Shown here: piece after piece, positions 17,087 through 27,047 of the stretch | How positions within the stretch are numbered: position 1 is the first letter of the stretch | Layout: every line of letters begins with the position of its first letter | Assembly (NCBI RefSeq): GCF_900103275.1 | Contig: NZ_FNGP01000003.1 | Coordinates: 62,001-126,000, forward strand | Direction: 5' to 3' | Origin: Tessaracoccus oleiagri | GTDB lineage: Bacteria > Actinomycetota > Actinomycetes > Propionibacteriales > Propionibacteriaceae | DNA length: 64,000 nucleotides | Program-made: the position numbers and the translations under genes | The notes under the pieces: model-generated | Databases searched by the model: none | What the model saw: the letters and a program-made list of their open reading frames with translations, nothing else | What the model was told of the DNA's origin: nothing

Positions 17087-19645
17087 TCAGAAGTCCGGGG
17101 TGATGTTCCAGATCCGGGTCATGTAGTCACGCATGGAGCGGTCCGAGCTGAAGTAGCCGGTGCGCGCCATGTTGAGGATCGCGGACCTCGTCCAGGCGTC
17201 CTGGTCCGCGTACTTCTCCTCGACCTTCTTCTGGGCCGCGATGTAGGAGTCGAAGTCCGCGAACACCATGAAGCGGTCGTGGTACAGCCAGCTCGAGGTG
17301 AGCGAGTCGAACGTGCCGCGGTCGCCGCCGGAGAAGATGCCCGACTGGATCAGGTCCACGGCGGCCTTGAGCTGCGGGTTGTTCTGGTAGTACTCGCCCG
17401 GGTGGTAGCCCTTCGCCTGCAGCGCCTCGACCTCCGGCTCGGTCATGCCGAACAGGAAGAAGTGGTCGTCGCCGACGAGCTCGCGGATCTCCACGTTCGC
17501 GCCGTCGTCCGTGCCGATGGTGAGGGCGCCGTTCAGGGCGAACTTCATGTTGCCGGTGCCCGACGCCTCCTTGCCGGCCAGCGAGATCTGCTCCGACAGG
17601 TCGGCCGCGGGGATCAGCTTCTCGGCGAGGGTGACGTTGTAGTTGGCGGGGAACGCGACCTTGAGGCGCCCGTCGAGGCGCTTGTCCTCGTTCACCACCG
17701 ACGCCACCTTGTTGATCAGGTGGATGGTGTCCTTCGCCAGCCGGTAGCCGGGGGCCGCCTTCGCGCCGAACACGACGGTGCGGGGCGTGATCTCGTCCGC
17801 GGAGATCTTCCCGGAGATGACCTGCTCGTACAGCGAGATCACGTGGAGGATCTTCAGCGACTGCCGCTTGTACTCGTGCAGGCGCTTCACCATCACGTCG
17901 AGCATGTGGCCCTCGGGGAGGTCGATGCCGTCGCGGGCACGGAGGAGGTTCGTGAGGCGGCGCTTGTTGAATGCCTTCACCTCGCGGAACTTCTCCCGGA
18001 ACTCCGGGTCGTCCGCGCAGGGCTCGAGCTCGCGCAGCCGCTCCAGGTCCGTGACCCAGCCGCTGCCGATGGTCTCCGTCAGGAGCCCGGACAGCTTGTA
18101 GTTGGCCATCCGCAGGAACCGGCGCGGCGTGACGCCGTTGGTGACGTTGGTGAACTTCTCCGGCCAGAGGTCGGCGAAGTCCTTCAGCACCTTGTCGCGC
18201 AGCAGCTGCGAGTGCAGCTCGGCGACGCCGTTGATCTTCGTCGCCGCAACCGACGCGAGGTGCGCCATGCGGACGGCACGCTCGGGGTACTCGGCGATGA
18301 TCGACATCCGGCCGACGCGGACCTCGTCGCCGGGGAACCGGTCCCGCACCTGCTCGAGGAAGCGGTCGTTGATGGCGTAGATGATCTCCAGGTGGCGCGG
18401 CAGCAGCCGGCCGAGCAGCTCCGTCGGCCAGACCTCGAGGGCCTCGGGCAGCAGGGTGTGGCAGGTGTAGGCGAAGCACTTGCTCGTGACTTCCCACGCC
18501 TCGTCCCAGCCGAAGCCCTCCTCGTCGATCAGGACCCGCATCAGTTCGGGGACGCCGATCACGGGGTGGGTGTCGTTGAGCTGGAAGATGATGCGGTCGC
18601 TCAGGTTGTGGAGGTCGAAGTCCTCGCCGAGCACCTGGTTGATGAAGTCGCGGATCGAGGCTGCGACGAAGAAGTACTGCTGCTGCAGGCGCAGTTCCTT
18701 GCCCTGCGGCGTGGAGTCCTCGGGGTAGAGCACCTTGGAGATGTTCTCCGCGAACGTCTGCGCGCGCACGGCCCGGGCGTAGTCGCCCGAGTTGAAGATC
18801 TGCAGGTCGAAGGCCCTCGTCGCCTCCGCGCTCCACAGGCGGAGCGTGTTGACGCGCCCGTTCAGGTAGCCGGGGACCATGTAGTTGTAGGGGATGGCCT
18901 GGACGTCCCACTCGGGGAGCCAGCGGGTGCGCTCCCGGCCGTCCTCGTCGGTGTACTTCTCGGTGGTGCCGCCGAAGTTGATCGTGACCGCGGCCTCGGG
19001 GTGCGGGAACTCCCAGGGGGAGCCCAGGGAGAGCCAGGTGTCGGGCTGCTCCACCTGCCGGCCGTCGACGAACGTCTGGCGGAAGATGCCGTACTCGTAG
19101 CGGATGCCGTAGCCGACACTGGGGACGTTCATGGTGGCGAGCGAGTCGATGAAGCAGGCCGCCAGGCGGCCGAGGCCGCCGTTGCCGAGGCCGGGTTCGA
19201 CCTCTTGGGCACGCAGCTGCCACAGCTCGATGCCGCACTGCTTGAGGCCCTCCTGGGCGATGTCCGCGAGGTCGGCGGCGAGCAGGGCGTTGCCGAGCTG
19301 GCGGCCCAGCAGGTACTCGGCGGAGAGGTAGGCGACGGCCTTCGACTTCGACTTGATCGAGTTGCGCGTGGTCTCGAGCCATCGCGCCATCAGGTAGTTG
19401 CGCACGGTGAGGGCGAGCGCCTTGTACTGGTCGTTGATCGTCGACGCGGAGAGCGTCACACCCTGGGTGGTGTTGAGTTCGTGGAGGAACTCCTGGACGA
19501 AGCCGTCCACCGAGTGGCGCGGGGTCGCGACGGGCGCGAGCGCCATCGGGTGCGTGGGCTTGTTGGCCGGGCCGAGGACCCGGTGATCCGTCTGAGGGGA
19601 TTCGTCGGCGTGCATGGCGCCGTTTGTATGCGCAAATTCAGGCAT
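17087..19645 (-). CDS. glgP: Glycogen/maltodextrin phosphorylase
   Basis: Phosphorolysis of alpha-1,4-glucan to glucose-1-phosphate (GT35). The pyridoxal-phosphate site GTGNMKF carries the Schiff-base Lys near residue 701, and family blocks such as GNGGLGRLAACFIDSLA, INDTHP-like QLNDTHPVIGVPELMR and MVKRLHEYKRQ are present. ATG 19645 is preferred: a -10 box TACGAT lies 7 nt upstream (leaderless); ATG at 19654 is the alternative. About 852 residues, normal. It would process glucans brought in or stored by the cell; the malFG importer is in the same window but not linked. Confidence 0.95.
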   Translation of the reverse strand: MPEFAHTNGAMHADESPQTDHRVLGPANKPTHPMALAPVATPRHSVDGFVQEFLHELNTTQGVTLSASTINDQYKALALTVRNYLMARWLETTRNSIKSKSKAVAYLSAEYLLGRQLGNALLAADLADIAQEGLKQCGIELWQLRAQEVEPGLGNGGLGRLAACFIDSLATMNVPSVGYGIRYEYGIFRQTFVDGRQVEQPDTWLSLGSPWEFPHPEAAVTINFGGTTEKYTDEDGRERTRWLPEWDVQAIPYNYMVPGYLNGRVNTLRLWSAEATRAFDLQIFNSGDYARAVRAQTFAENISKVLYPEDSTPQGKELRLQQQYFFVAASIRDFINQVLGEDFDLHNLSDRIIFQLNDTHPVIGVPELMRVLIDEEGFGWDEAWEVTSKCFAYTCHTLLPEALEVWPTELLGRLLPRHLEIIYAINDRFLEQVRDRFPGDEVRVGRMSIIAEYPERAVRMAHLASVAATKINGVAELHSQLLRDKVLKDFADLWPEKFTNVTNGVTPRRFLRMANYKLSGLLTETIGSGWVTDLERLRELEPCADDPEFREKFREVKAFNKRRLTNLLRARDGIDLPEGHMLDVMVKRLHEYKRQSLKILHVISLYEQVISGKISADEITPRTVVFGAKAAPGYRLAKDTIHLINKVASVVNEDKRLDGRLKVAFPANYNVTLAEKLIPAADLSEQISLAGKEASGTGNMKFALNGALTIGTDDGANVEIRELVGDDHFFLFGMTEPEVEALQAKGYHPGEYYQNNPQLKAAVDLIQSGIFSGGDRGTFDSLTSSWLYHDRFMVFADFDSYIAAQKKVEEKYADQDAWTRSAILNMARTGYFSSDRSMRDYMTRIWNITPDF

Positions 19646-19658
19646 GGTGTTCATCGTA
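19643..19658 (-). promoter_or_regulatory. -10 box of a leaderless glgP transcript
   Basis: On the minus strand TACGAT (19658-19653) precedes the ATG at 19645 by 7 nt and no Shine-Dalgarno sequence is seen. The ATG at 19654 overlaps this box, which argues for 19645 as the true start. Confidence 0.5.
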
Positions 19659-19733
19659 CCGACCGGGTCTGGGGCCGTCGATTCCCCCTTGCCCGGGCCG
19701 TGGGATGATTCCAGTGCTGACGAGGGAGTGGCA

Positions 19734-20678
19734 ATGGAATCTATTTCGGGCACCCTGCTGGTGGTGCTGCCGATCATCCTGCTGATCGGGCTCGGGACGC
19801 TGCTGCGGGTCACGCGAGTGCTGGACGACGCCGGCGTCGACACGCTGAAACGGCTGGTGGTCACGGTGGTGCTGCCCGCCGTGCTGTTCAACGCGTTCCT
19901 GGCGATCGAGTTCCAGCCGGAGTACCTGGTCATCGTCGTGCTGGTGCCCCTGCTGTGCCTGCTCCTGCTGGCCCTCGGGCACGGGGCGCGACGGGTGCTC
20001 CCCGGCTCGTCGGACGTCACCCCCTACCTGTTCACCGGCTTCGAGTTCGGGATGCTCGGCCTCGCGCTGTTCACCGCCGCCTACGGGCAGGAGAACGTCC
20101 CGATCGCCGGCATGGTGGGGCTCGGCCACGAGTTCTTCATCTGGTTCATCTTCGTCACGCTGCTGCGGCGCAGGATGGAGGGTGCGGTGTCGGCGCTGAA
20201 CACCGTGCGCTCCTTCGTGACGTCGCCGGTGATCCTGGCGATCGCGGCCGGCGTCATCCTCAACGTCTCGGGGCTGCGCGACCCGATCGCCGCCAGCCCC
20301 GTCGGCGCCGCGGTCCTGCAGACGCTCACCTGGGTGGCCGCGACGATCGTGCCCATCATCCTCATCGTGGTCGGCTACGGCACGCGGCTCGACCGGGCGG
20401 GCTTCCGCCAGGCCGCGCCGCTCGTGGCGGTGCGCTTCGTCGTCGTCCTCGCCCTGGCTCTGCTGGTGAACTGGCTGGTCATCAGGACGCTGCTCGGGCT
20501 GCCGCCCATCGTGGAGGCGGCCATCTTCACGCTGCTGATCCTGCCGCCGCCGTTCATCGTCCCGATCTACCTCCCGCGGGACCGACGCGAAGAGGCCACC
20601 TACGCCACCAACGTGCTGAGCTTGTACACGGTGGTGAGCGTGGTGGCCTTCATCGCTTGGGTGGCGGTCACCGCCTGA
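19734..20678 (+). CDS. AEC-family transporter (auxin efflux carrier type)
   Basis: A 314-residue integral membrane protein with about ten predicted helices and the AEC/PIN-like inverted-repeat organisation. Characteristic pieces are VVLPAVLFNAFLAIEF near residue 46, the FEFGMLGLALF helix and a second repeat beginning SFVTSPVILAIAAG. Bacterial members include malate and other carboxylate carriers; the substrate here is unknown. GAGGGAG (19722-19728) precedes ATG 19734. It ends 6 nt before the end of the convergent icd gene. A second AEC gene lies at 24222. Confidence 0.83.
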   Translation: MESISGTLLVVLPIILLIGLGTLLRVTRVLDDAGVDTLKRLVVTVVLPAVLFNAFLAIEFQPEYLVIVVLVPLLCLLLLALGHGARRVLPGSSDVTPYLFTGFEFGMLGLALFTAAYGQENVPIAGMVGLGHEFFIWFIFVTLLRRRMEGAVSALNTVRSFVTSPVILAIAAGVILNVSGLRDPIAASPVGAAVLQTLTWVAATIVPIILIVVGYGTRLDRAGFRQAAPLVAVRFVVVLALALLVNWLVIRTLLGLPPIVEAAIFTLLILPPPFIVPIYLPRDRREEATYATNVLSLYTVVSVVAFIAWVAVTA

Positions 20679-20684
20679 CGCGGG

Positions 20685-22916
<2,232 letters not shown>

Positions 22917-22931
22917 TTAGCCATGTCGCCT

Positions 22932-22960
22932 TTGGTCAATGCCAAATTCTTGGGTACCCT
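22932..22960 (+). promoter_or_regulatory. Putative promoter for the DUF3073 gene
   Basis: TTGGTC (22932-22937) and TACCCT (22955-22960) are 17 nt apart, close to the sigma-A consensus. They lie in the icd/DUF3073 divergent gap and would give a 5' leader of about 60 nt. Confidence 0.45.
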
Positions 22961-23027
22961 AGCCGCACGAGACATTGATGGATACCGCGGGTTTCCGCGA
23001 GGGACAAAGCAAGGGGGTCGACCCGAT

Positions 23028-23255
23028 ATGGGGCGCGGCCGTGCAAAGGCAAAGCAGACGAGGGTCGCTCGCGACCTGAAGTACCGTTCAGTCGAGACCG
23101 ATTTCGCATCGCTGGAGCGCGAGCTCCGCGCCCGCGAGCGGGACGACGCATACGTCGAGGTACCCGACCAGTACGCCGACCTTGCCGAGGAGTACGACGA
23201 CGAGGAGTCGTCCGAGTACGAGTCCTACGACGATGAGGAAGACGATCGCGGATGA
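23028..23255 (+). CDS. DUF3073 domain-containing protein
   Basis: A 75-residue protein: basic N-terminus (MGRGRAKAKQTRVARDLKY), then an acidic C-terminal tail rich in Asp/Glu/Tyr/Ser. This composition is that of the actinobacterial DUF3073 family, whose function is unknown. A purine-rich AAGGGGG lies about 10 nt before ATG 23028; the same frame is open further upstream but lacks a signal there. ATGA overlap with the next hydrolase gene shows co-translation. Confidence 0.83.
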   Translation: MGRGRAKAKQTRVARDLKYRSVETDFASLERELRARERDDAYVEVPDQYADLAEEYDDEESSEYESYDDEEDDRG

Positions 23256-24220
23256 GCGGTTGGGCGGATGACGCCCTGCTGTCCGGCTACCACACGCGGA
23301 CGATCCCCCTCCCCGACGAACCCACCTACGCACTGGAGCCGGAAGGCTCCTTGTCAGCGACCCTGATACGCCGCGGGGAACCCACTCACCGTCGCGCCGT
23401 GCTGTACATCCACGGTTGGAGCGATTACTTCTTCCAGACCCATGCCGCCGACGCGTTCCACGAGGCGGGCTACGACTTCCACGCCATCGAGTTGCGCCGT
23501 TACGGCCGCTCGCTGCGCACCGGCCAGTTGGCCGGCTTCGTCGCGGAGATCGAGCACTACGCCGTAGAGCTCGACGCGGCGGTCGCGATCCTCTCGGAGC
23601 AGGGCTACGCGTCGATCGTGCTGGCCGGCCACTCCACCGGCGGCCTCGTCGCCGCCCTGTACGCCAACAAGCGACCGGGCACCTTCGGGGCGCTCGCGCT
23701 CAACTCGCCCTGGATCGAGTTCCAGGGCTCGCCCATCACGAGGCCGGCGGCGCACCCGCTGATGCGGGCGGTGTCCAGGGTCTCGCCGACGACGCCCCTG
23801 CCGCTGGTGGACAACGGCCACTACCTGCGCGCGATCTCGAAGGAGTTCGGCGGCGAATGGGAGTTCGACCGCAACCTCAAGGGCGACCCCGCCTTCCGGG
23901 TGCGCGTCGGGTGGCTCCGCGCCATCATGCAAGGCCAGGCGCGGATCGCGCGCGGCCTCGACATCGACGTGCCCATCCTGGTGGTCACCGCCACCCGGAG
24001 CGCCATGGGGATCCTCGGCCCGGCATGGACCGACGAGTACCGCGAGCTGGACAGCGTGCTCGACGTGCGCCGCATCGCCGAGCGGGCCCACGACCTCGGC
24101 CGGCACGTGACCCTCGTGCGCATCCCCGGGGCCCTCCACGACGTGACGCTGTCGGCCCCGCCCGTCCGCGCCCAGGTGTTCGAGGAGCTCCGACGGTTCC
24201 TCCGGGCCTACGCTGTCTGA
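23252..24220 (+). CDS. Alpha/beta hydrolase (serine aminopeptidase S33 / monoacylglycerol lipase-like)
   Basis: A 322-residue alpha/beta hydrolase. The oxyanion region is LYIHGWSDYFFQTH, the nucleophile elbow is GHSTGG with the Ser near residue 130, and the C-terminal GALHDVTL provides the likely catalytic His. The pattern fits the lysophospholipase/S33 group. It is coupled to the DUF3073 gene by ATGA and followed after one base by an AEC transporter, so the three may form an operon. The substrate is unknown. Confidence 0.78.
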   Translation: MSGWADDALLSGYHTRTIPLPDEPTYALEPEGSLSATLIRRGEPTHRRAVLYIHGWSDYFFQTHAADAFHEAGYDFHAIELRRYGRSLRTGQLAGFVAEIEHYAVELDAAVAILSEQGYASIVLAGHSTGGLVAALYANKRPGTFGALALNSPWIEFQGSPITRPAAHPLMRAVSRVSPTTPLPLVDNGHYLRAISKEFGGEWEFDRNLKGDPAFRVRVGWLRAIMQGQARIARGLDIDVPILVVTATRSAMGILGPAWTDEYRELDSVLDVRRIAERAHDLGRHVTLVRIPGALHDVTLSAPPVRAQVFEELRRFLRAYAV

Positions 24221-24221
24221 C

Positions 24222-25145
24222 GTGACTGGTGTACTGACGGGCTTCGGCGTCATCGCCTTCGTCATCTTCGTCGGCTGGCTCCTCGCGGCACTGAAGGTGG
24301 TGCGCGGCGAGGACCGCATCGTCCTCAACAAGGTCGCGTTCTTCGCCGCCAGCCCCGCCCTGTTGTTCACCGTGCTCGCGCGCGCCGACATCGGCGTCAT
24401 CTTCACGGGCTCGCTGGCCACGCACGCGGTGGCGGTCCTCGTCGTCGGTCTCGGCTCCGCGGCCCTGATGTGGCTGTTCGGCAGCCGCGACGCCGGACGG
24501 CTCGTGATCGGCGCCCACTCCGCCGTCTACTCCAACGCGAACAACATCGGCCTCCCCGTGGCCGTCTACGTCATCGGCGACGGCCAGTACGTCGCGCCCC
24601 TGCTGGTGCTGCAGCTCGTCGTCATGGCGCCACTCCTGATGGCGGTGCTCGACGCGCTGCGGAGTGGGTCGGTGCAGTTGCGCCGCATCCTCGCCCAGCC
24701 GTTCGTCAACCCGATCGTCCTCGGCTCTGGGCTGGGCATCGTCGTCTCCGCCGCCGGGTGGAGCGTGCCCGCGCCGGTGATGCTGCCGCTGGAACTGCTG
24801 GGCGGGGCCGCGGTGCCGCTGATGCTGATCGCCTTCGGCATCTCGCTGCGCGGCCAGCGTCCCCTGCAGGCCGGGACCGGGCGCAAGGACGTGCTGGTCG
24901 CCACGACGGCGAAGTCGTTCGCACTGCCGGTGGTAGCGTGGCTGCTGGCCACCTACGCGTTCGGGCTCCAGCCGCAGGAGGTGTACGCCGCCACCGTCCT
25001 GGCGTCGCTGCCGACCGCGCAGAACATGTACCAGTACGCGCTGCGCTACCGCGTCGGGGAGATCGTGGCCCGCGACACGATCCTGCTCACCACGATCCTC
25101 GCGCTCCCGGTGACGCTCCTCGTGGCGGTCCTGCTGCACCCCTGA
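24222..25145 (+). CDS. AEC-family transporter (auxin efflux carrier type)
   Basis: A 307-residue membrane protein with about ten helices, the second AEC carrier in the window. It shows the family segments NKVAFFAASPALLFTVLARAD near residue 30, the SNANNIGLPVAVYVIG motif and the C-terminal repeat with ASLPTAQNMYQYALRY. GTG start one base after the hydrolase stop. Likely a secondary carrier for an organic anion, substrate unknown. It is closer to typical bacterial AEC proteins than the 19734 copy, which lacks this NIGLP motif. Confidence 0.85.
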   Translation: MTGVLTGFGVIAFVIFVGWLLAALKVVRGEDRIVLNKVAFFAASPALLFTVLARADIGVIFTGSLATHAVAVLVVGLGSAALMWLFGSRDAGRLVIGAHSAVYSNANNIGLPVAVYVIGDGQYVAPLLVLQLVVMAPLLMAVLDALRSGSVQLRRILAQPFVNPIVLGSGLGIVVSAAGWSVPAPVMLPLELLGGAAVPLMLIAFGISLRGQRPLQAGTGRKDVLVATTAKSFALPVVAWLLATYAFGLQPQEVYAATVLASLPTAQNMYQYALRYRVGEIVARDTILLTTILALPVTLLVAVLLHP

Positions 25146-25158
25146 GCCGCCGCCCGAT

Positions 25159-25188
25159 GTGACCTGGTCCTACCAACCGGGATACGAT
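25159..25188 (+). promoter_or_regulatory. Putative promoter for the lipoprotein gene
   Basis: GTGACC (25159-25164) and TACGAT (25183-25188) are separated by 18 nt. They lie between the AEC gene and the lipoprotein gene and would give a leader of about 75 nt. Confidence 0.45.
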
Positions 25189-25272
25189 GGAAGGCGTTTG
25201 CTCTCCGGCGTCCAGCCGGGCGAGTGCGACCGGCCGGAACGCGGCCACAACCAACCCAAGGAGATGAAGTAC

Positions 25273-25755
25273 ATGCGCGTGCTTAGCAAGCGTGGAATCG
25301 CCCTGCTCGGGGCCATCGGGCTCGCAGCCACCCTGTCTGCGTGCGGCGCCGAAGAGCAGGACACCGCGTCCTCCACCGCAAGCACCCCCGCGGCCACCAG
25401 CGCCCCCGCCGAGACCCCCTCGCAGGACGCCACCGCGGAGAACGAGGCAGAGTCCGAGACCGTCGAGTCCATCGACGCCATGGTCGCGGCCCTGCAGAAG
25501 AAGAACTACGCCTGCAAGGACTGGCAGCAGACCGACGAGGTCGCCGAGGCCCAGGCCTCCGGCACCTGCAACGGCGAGGACACCGTCATGGTGTTCGCCG
25601 ACGCCGCCGGCGTCGAGGCCATGACCGCGCAGCTGGACGACGAGGGCCGCGGCTACGTCTACGGCGAGAACTGGGTCGTCGCCGACACCGTGACCCCCAC
25701 GTTCGTGCGCAACGCCCTCGGCGGCACGGCCGTCAAGGCCGGCGCGGCTTCCTGA
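25273..25755 (+). CDS. Predicted lipoprotein of unknown function
   Basis: 160 residues. The signal peptide RVLSKRGIALLGAIGLAATL ends in the lipobox LSAC with Cys at residue 23. A low-complexity Ala/Thr/Ser/Glu linker (about residues 25-65) anchors a small globular domain with two cysteines (YACKDW, GTCNGE) that could form a disulfide. AAGGAG at 25258-25263 supports ATG 25273 over the ATG at 25264, which would have no spacing. I do not recognise a family. A terminator follows directly. Confidence 0.75.
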   Translation: MRVLSKRGIALLGAIGLAATLSACGAEEQDTASSTASTPAATSAPAETPSQDATAENEAESETVESIDAMVAALQKKNYACKDWQQTDEVAEAQASGTCNGEDTVMVFADAAGVEAMTAQLDDEGRGYVYGENWVVADTVTPTFVRNALGGTAVKAGAAS

Positions 25756-25770
25756 GCCACCACTGACTGG

Positions 25771-25798
25771 ACGCGGGTCGCCTTCGGGCGGCCCGCGT
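25771..25798 (+). terminator. Rho-independent-like terminator after the lipoprotein gene
   Basis: A 12-bp GC-rich stem (one G-U pair) closed by a TTCG tetraloop, followed by TCTGCTTT. It begins 16 nt after the stop codon. Confidence 0.7.
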
Positions 25799-25820
25799 TC
25801 TGCTTTACCTGCCTCCGGTG

Positions 25821-25852
25821 CGGTTCACCTGCCTACGTAGGCAGGTGAACCG
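25821..25852. repeat. Perfect 32-bp palindrome
   Basis: Two 16-nt arms are exact reverse complements, centred on CTACGTAG, with no loop. It lies between the lipoprotein terminator and the tRNA-Phe terminator. It could be a cruciform, a dimeric protein site or an extra bidirectional terminator. The sequence GTGCGGTTC at its left edge is also complementary to GAACCGCAC inside the next hairpin, so the two structures may compete. Confidence 0.65.
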
Positions 25853-25854
25853 GA

Positions 25855-25898
25855 CTCCGGCAACCTGTGCGGCATCAGAACCGCACAGGTTGCCGGAG
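25855..25898. repeat. Long hairpin, 18-bp perfect stem with 8-nt loop
   Basis: Arms 25855-25872 and 25881-25898 pair perfectly around the loop CATCAGAA. No coding sequence is nearby. Together with its neighbours it makes this ~200-bp gap a stack of four hairpins. Confidence 0.65.
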
Positions 25899-25929
25899 CC
25901 CGGCCAGGGGAGACCCGCAGGAAGGAAAC

Positions 25930-25956
25930 AAAGAACCCCGCCTCGACGAGGCGGGG
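25930..25956 (-). terminator. Terminator of the tRNA-Asp-Phe transcript
   Basis: On the minus strand a 9-bp stem (25956-25948 with 25944-25936) with a 3-nt loop is followed by TTCTTTG, just 3 nt beyond the CCA end of tRNA-Phe. This is a classical intrinsic terminator. Confidence 0.8.
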
Positions 25957-25959
25957 GAG

Positions 25960-26036
25960 TGGTGGCCAGGGCCGGGATCGAACCGGCGACCTTTCACTTT
26001 TCAGGCGAACGCTGCTACCAGCTGAGCTACCTGGCC
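25960..26036 (-). tRNA. tRNA-Phe (GAA)
   Basis: Folds as a cloverleaf: acceptor GGCCAGG/CCTGGCC, anticodon loop CTGAAAA with GAA at positions 34-36, T-arm GCCGG-TTCGATC-CCGGC, encoded CCA. The D-stem has only three clear pairs (C-C at the fourth). Confidence 0.93.
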
Positions 26037-26056
26037 ATGCGGCCTGATTACAGACC

Positions 26057-26133
26057 TGGCGACCCCGACGGGACTCGAACCCGCGACCTCCGCCGTGACA
26101 GGGCGGCGCGCTAACCAACTGCGCTACGGGGCC
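26057..26133 (-). tRNA. tRNA-Asp (GTC)
   Basis: Cloverleaf with acceptor GGCCCCG/CGGGGTC (one G-U), anticodon stem CCGCC/GGCGG around CTGTCAC (GTC), T-arm GCGGG-TTCGAGT-CCCGT, encoded CCA. It lies 20 nt upstream of tRNA-Phe in the same transcript. Confidence 0.95.
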
Positions 26134-26170
26134 AATTTCTTGACCTTGCTGGCGTTTGCCAACTCGGGAA

Positions 26171-26200
26171 ACTATAGCGGCGATCTTCCCCAGATGTGAA
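26171..26200 (-). promoter_or_regulatory. Promoter of the tRNA-Asp-Phe unit
   Basis: On the minus strand TTCACA (26200-26195) and TATAGT (26176-26171) with 18-nt spacing, the best sigma-A match in the window. It lies 38 nt upstream of mature tRNA-Asp. Confidence 0.65.
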
Positions 26201-26244
26201 ATCGTGGGCCCCGCCGGTTTCTTCCCTCACTTCCTCCAGGGAAG

Positions 26245-26320
26245 TGGCATCCCCAACGGGATTCGAACCCGTGTTGCCGCCGTGAAAGGGCGGAGTCCTA
26301 GGCCGCTAGACGATGGGGAC
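26245..26320 (-). tRNA. tRNA-Glu (TTC)
   Basis: Cloverleaf with acceptor GTCCCCA/TGGGGAT, anticodon loop CTTTCAC (TTC) on stem CCGCC/GGCGG, T-arm ACGGG-TTCGAAT-CCCGT and encoded CCA. A small hairpin (26221-26244) follows it on the minus strand and its own promoter precedes it, so it may be transcribed apart from tRNA-Asp-Phe. Confidence 0.95.
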
Positions 26321-26331
26321 TAGCTCGGATG

Positions 26332-26360
26332 AGATTACAGGGAAAACCGATCCGAGTAAA
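26332..26360 (-). promoter_or_regulatory. Putative promoter of tRNA-Glu
   Basis: On the minus strand TTTACT (26360-26355) and TAATCT (26337-26332) are 17 nt apart, ending 11 nt before mature tRNA-Glu. Confidence 0.5.
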
Positions 26361-26399
26361 TTTGCCCAGCGGCGAGGCGACTCGGAGAGGAACGTGGCG

Positions 26400-26999
26400 A
26401 TGCTCGAACGGTTCAGGACGGCGCAGGGGAGGGTCCTGCGCCCGGTGGCGACGGGGTTGCTGCGGCTAGGTGTGCCCCCGGACGCGGTCACCTGGTTCGG
26501 GACACTGTCGGTCACCACCGTCGCGCTGGTGTGCTTCCCCAACGGCTGGCTCTGGCAGGGGGCGCTGCTCGTCGCGCTGTTCTCCGTCTCCGACATGCTC
26601 GACGGGCACATGGCCCGCGCCCTGCCGGATCGCGACCGGAGGTGGGGGAGCTTCCTCGACTCGACGCTCGACCGCGTCGCCGACGCCGGCATCCTCGGCG
26701 GGCTGGCCTGGTTCCTCGTGGTCAGGACGGGGGCCTGGTGGGGCGCGCTGGCCGTCGCGGCGCTCGTCGCGGCCCAGCTCACCTCCTACGTGAAGGCCCG
26801 CGCGGAGGCGGTGGGGGCGAGTGCCGACGTGGGCCTCGTCACGAGGGCCGACCGCGTCGCGATCGCCGTTCTCGGTGCGCTGCTGGGCGGCCTCGGGGTG
26901 CCATGGGCGGTCGAGGGTGCGGTGCTGCTCCTCGCGCTGGGCGGCGGCGTCACCGTCGCGCAGCGTCTAGCGGCCGTGCGTGCACATCTCCAGGCATAG
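26400..26999 (+). CDS. pgsA: CDP-alcohol phosphatidyltransferase (phosphatidylinositol phosphate synthase-like)
   Basis: Membrane enzyme that transfers a phosphatidyl group from CDP-diacylglycerol to an alcohol. The full CAPT signature is present: D65-x2-D68-G69-x2-A72-R73-x9-G83-x3-D87-x3-D91, the metal and CDP site. About six helices in 199 residues. In actinobacteria PgsA-type proteins of this size usually make phosphatidylinositol phosphate; phosphatidylglycerophosphate is the alternative. GGAGAGG supports ATG 26400; an upstream in-frame start at 26313 would overlap tRNA-Glu. No mannoside-synthesis partner gene is adjacent. Confidence 0.82.
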   Translation: MLERFRTAQGRVLRPVATGLLRLGVPPDAVTWFGTLSVTTVALVCFPNGWLWQGALLVALFSVSDMLDGHMARALPDRDRRWGSFLDSTLDRVADAGILGGLAWFLVVRTGAWWGALAVAALVAAQLTSYVKARAEAVGASADVGLVTRADRVAIAVLGALLGGLGVPWAVEGAVLLLALGGGVTVAQRLAAVRAHLQA

Positions 27000-27000
27000 G

Positions 27001-27035
27001 GCGGCGCCCCGGAGATGGGGGCTCCGGGGCGCCGC
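27001..27035. terminator. Bidirectional terminator between pgsA and the SH3 protein gene
   Basis: A perfect 14-bp GC-rich stem (27001-27014 with 27022-27035) with a 7-nt loop, immediately after the pgsA stop and 12 nt before the end of the convergent gene. Confidence 0.75.
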
Positions 27036-27047
27036 AGGAGGAGAAGC

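Noticed and set aside
17279-19708. 809-codon plus-strand frame opposite glgP
   Set aside because: Antisense shadow: its composition (Val/Leu/Arg/Gly/His-rich without motifs) mirrors the GC-rich third positions of glgP, which has full family motifs.
19646-20020. N-terminal extension of glgP to 977 residues
   Set aside because: It overlaps the divergent AEC gene and lacks phosphorylase similarity; the -10 box at 19653-19658 fits a start at 19645.
25756-25959. CRISPR-like repeats
   Set aside because: The repeats are inverted, not direct, with no regular spacers and no cas genes nearby.
26221-26244. Terminator directly after tRNA-Glu
   Set aside because: A 7-bp hairpin is possible, but there is no U-run and a second overlapping pairing competes; not strong enough to list on its own.
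26313-26399. N-terminal extension of the pgsA gene
   Set aside because: It would begin inside tRNA-Glu; ATG 26400 has its own ribosome binding site and gives the normal family length.
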